Shown piece by piece: positions 62,821 to 64,000 of a stretch of 64,000 bases of DNA; the first letter of the stretch is position 1; each line of letters opens with the position of its first letter. Position numbers and translations under genes: made by a program. This DNA comes from a virus. The notes beneath the pieces were generated by a model that saw nothing but the letters and a program-made list of their open reading frames with translations, searched no databases and had not been told where the DNA came from. The stretch spans positions 16,191-80,190 of the IMG/VR virus record IMGVR_UViG_3300042375_000763; one strand, written 5' to 3'.

Positions 62821-64000
62821 TCAGGCAGCTTTCACCGCCCGAACTCGTGCTTTAAACATACCGTCCTTGATCCGTTCTACATTAGTTTCTCCGTCAGGAA
62901 AAACATCAGCAAATTTTACAGACTTGACTCTATGCCAAATATCCAGCAGTTTCATCAGATGGACAGTAGACTCATTTTCTGAACCCAGACGACCATTATG
63001 ATCACAAACACCGACAGACCACAGCAGAAAAACAACTTCTGGGTCATTAAATGCACCCATATCCATAAACATATTAACAAATGTCTTTGGATTCAGTGTA
63101 TCCAGTTTGTGCATGTGCATGTGGTACCGAGTGGTTTTCATCACTCGATCCCGCATCTTTGAAGGGACGGTCAGGCGGTCACAGAAGTTTTTGGTAACAG
63201 GAACACCAGACATTTCGTGACCGTAGTGCTTTGGCAGTTGATCACGTGGTGTCAGACCCTTACCAAAGTCATGTACCAGACATGCCAGTCGAGTCTGCAG
63301 ATCAAAACCTTTACGAACGGCTTGAGTCAGAACAATCATGGTGTGTTCGTATGCATCACCTTCTGGGTGCCAACGGCGTGACTCCAGAGCAGTCTTCAGT
63401 CGATACACTTCTGGGAACAGAACATGCAGTGCATCGCACTCCAGCAGAGTATCAAAGAACAGGCGAGGAAATTCCTCTTCCATTGCCCGTGACAGTTCCT
63501 TCCAGACACGTTCGGCAGTCAGTTCATTCAGGACACCAGCTTTAGCCATTTTAGCAACCAGAGTTACAGTTTCTGGAGCAACAGTCCATTCCGAACCCAG
63601 ACGAGCACGGAATCGGGCCAGCCGCAGAACACGAACAGGATCTTCCTCGAAAGCATTAGAAGTGTGCCGCAGCACTTTGGCATGCAGATCATCTTTGCCG
63701 CCGAAAAAGTCATGAACCAGGAAACTGCCGGGGTTATCTTCCTCGGCTTCAAATGCCATAGAATTGATAGTCAGGTCTCGCCGTCCCAGGTCTTCCTCCA
63801 GTGTCACGTCAGTTCCAAATTCAGAGGTAAAGCCCAGGTAACCAGTCCCAGTCTTTTTCTCCCGCCGAGCCAGTGCATATTCATCACCGGTTTCGGGATG
63901 CAGGAACACAGGAAAATCTGCACCGACCTGAGAAAACCCAGCAGCCAGCATGTCAGAAGGAGATGAACCAACGACAACATAGTCTCGGTCCTTGGGTTCC
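62821..64000 (-). CDS. cca: CCA-adding tRNA nucleotidyltransferase, 5' end off window
   Basis: About 393 aa present; the frame is open to 64000, with DRDYVVVGSSPSDML matching the region just after the N-terminal glycines of bacterial Cca. Head-domain motifs: FPVFLHPETGDEYALAR, EEDLGRRDLTINSMAF, HTSNAFEEDPVRVLRLARFR. C-terminal HD: HTMIVLTQ, LVHDFGKGLTP. Long multifunctional (HD) type, closest in look to gammaproteobacterial Cca. Needed for tRNAs without encoded CCA. Clearly more GC-rich than neighbouring genes. Confidence 0.93.
   Translation of the reverse strand, partial: EPKDRDYVVVGSSPSDMLAAGFSQVGADFPVFLHPETGDEYALARREKKTGTGYLGFTSEFGTDVTLEEDLGRRDLTINSMAFEAEEDNPGSFLVHDFFGGKDDLHAKVLRHTSNAFEEDPVRVLRLARFRARLGSEWTVAPETVTLVAKMAKAGVLNELTAERVWKELSRAMEEEFPRLFFDTLLECDALHVLFPEVYRLKTALESRRWHPEGDAYEHTMIVLTQAVRKGFDLQTRLACLVHDFGKGLTPRDQLPKHYGHEMSGVPVTKNFCDRLTVPSKMRDRVMKTTRYHMHMHKLDTLNPKTFVNMFMDMGAFNDPEVVFLLWSVGVCDHNGRLGSENESTVHLMKLLDIWHRVKSVKFADVFPDGETNVERIKDGMFKARVRAVKAA

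Noticed and set aside
63338-63715. Plus-strand Ser/Arg-rich frame
   Set aside because: Antisense shadow of the GC-rich cca gene.

Overview
This window is one continuous block of a lytic T4-like myophage genome. Recognisable T4-type replication and transcription genes are gp41, UvsX, gp32, gp59, gp33 and the topoisomerase subunits gp52 and gp39/60. Almost every gene lies on the minus strand. The clear plus-strand genes are three free-standing homing endonucleases. The likely host is a marine alphaproteobacterium. This is inferred from a circularly permuted two-piece tmRNA (the arrangement usual in Alphaproteobacteria), a PcyX-type bilin reductase with heme oxygenase (known from uncultured marine phages), a 17-kDa-antigen-like glycine-zipper protein, and a PlcP-Agt lipid-renovation pair of the kind used by phosphate-starved marine alphaproteobacteria.

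Layout. 1-5 kb: replication core, with uvsX broken in two by a split intein and a GIY-YIG endonuclease gene between the halves. 5-9 kb: heme oxygenase, bilin reductase, an Ala/Gly repeat protein and PstS. 9-17 kb: VWA protein, permuted tmRNA, KdsA, cupin, outer-membrane proteins, phosphatase, PLP decarboxylase and Dps. 17-31 kb and 50.8-51.9 kb: about forty tRNA genes interspersed with tiny genes. Together they supply anticodons for all 20 amino acids, with three CAT tRNAs and one probable amber-reading (CTA) tRNA. At least two tRNAs (Phe and Arg) are encoded in permuted order, 3' half before 5' half. 31-43 kb: small genes, two HExxH proteins, a nucleotidyltransferase, type II topoisomerase, Pth2 and thymidine kinase. 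43-58 kb: HAD protein, SleB-like hydrolase, a probable ADP-ribosyltransferase near a macrodomain, the PlcP-Agt pair, an A-type Fe-S carrier, a nuclease and a DUF2828 protein. 58-64 kb: glycine-rich fibre protein, TilS, nucleotidyl and sugar enzymes, and a GC-richer CCA-adding enzyme that runs off the right edge.

How it fits together. About thirty early-type promoters (TTGACA, about 17 bp, TATACT, often followed by GATTCTATAAGG) drive small minus-strand operons. Four long tRNA runs are preceded by a boxA-like block (GCTCTTTGACAATTTAG), and a shorter version precedes a fifth. One run also follows a short leader ORF with a terminator and a possible antiterminator. The tRNAs, TilS, Cca, Pth2 and tmRNA form a phage-borne translation-support set. 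Bilin synthesis, phosphate scavenging with lipid exchange, Kdo/mannose enzymes and a polyamine-type decarboxylase are auxiliary metabolism.

The least expected feature is the permuted RNA genes. The tRNA-Phe gene has a spacer homologous to the tmRNA intervening sequence, and the two permuted tRNAs share conserved outer arms that pair as GGATCA/TGATCC.
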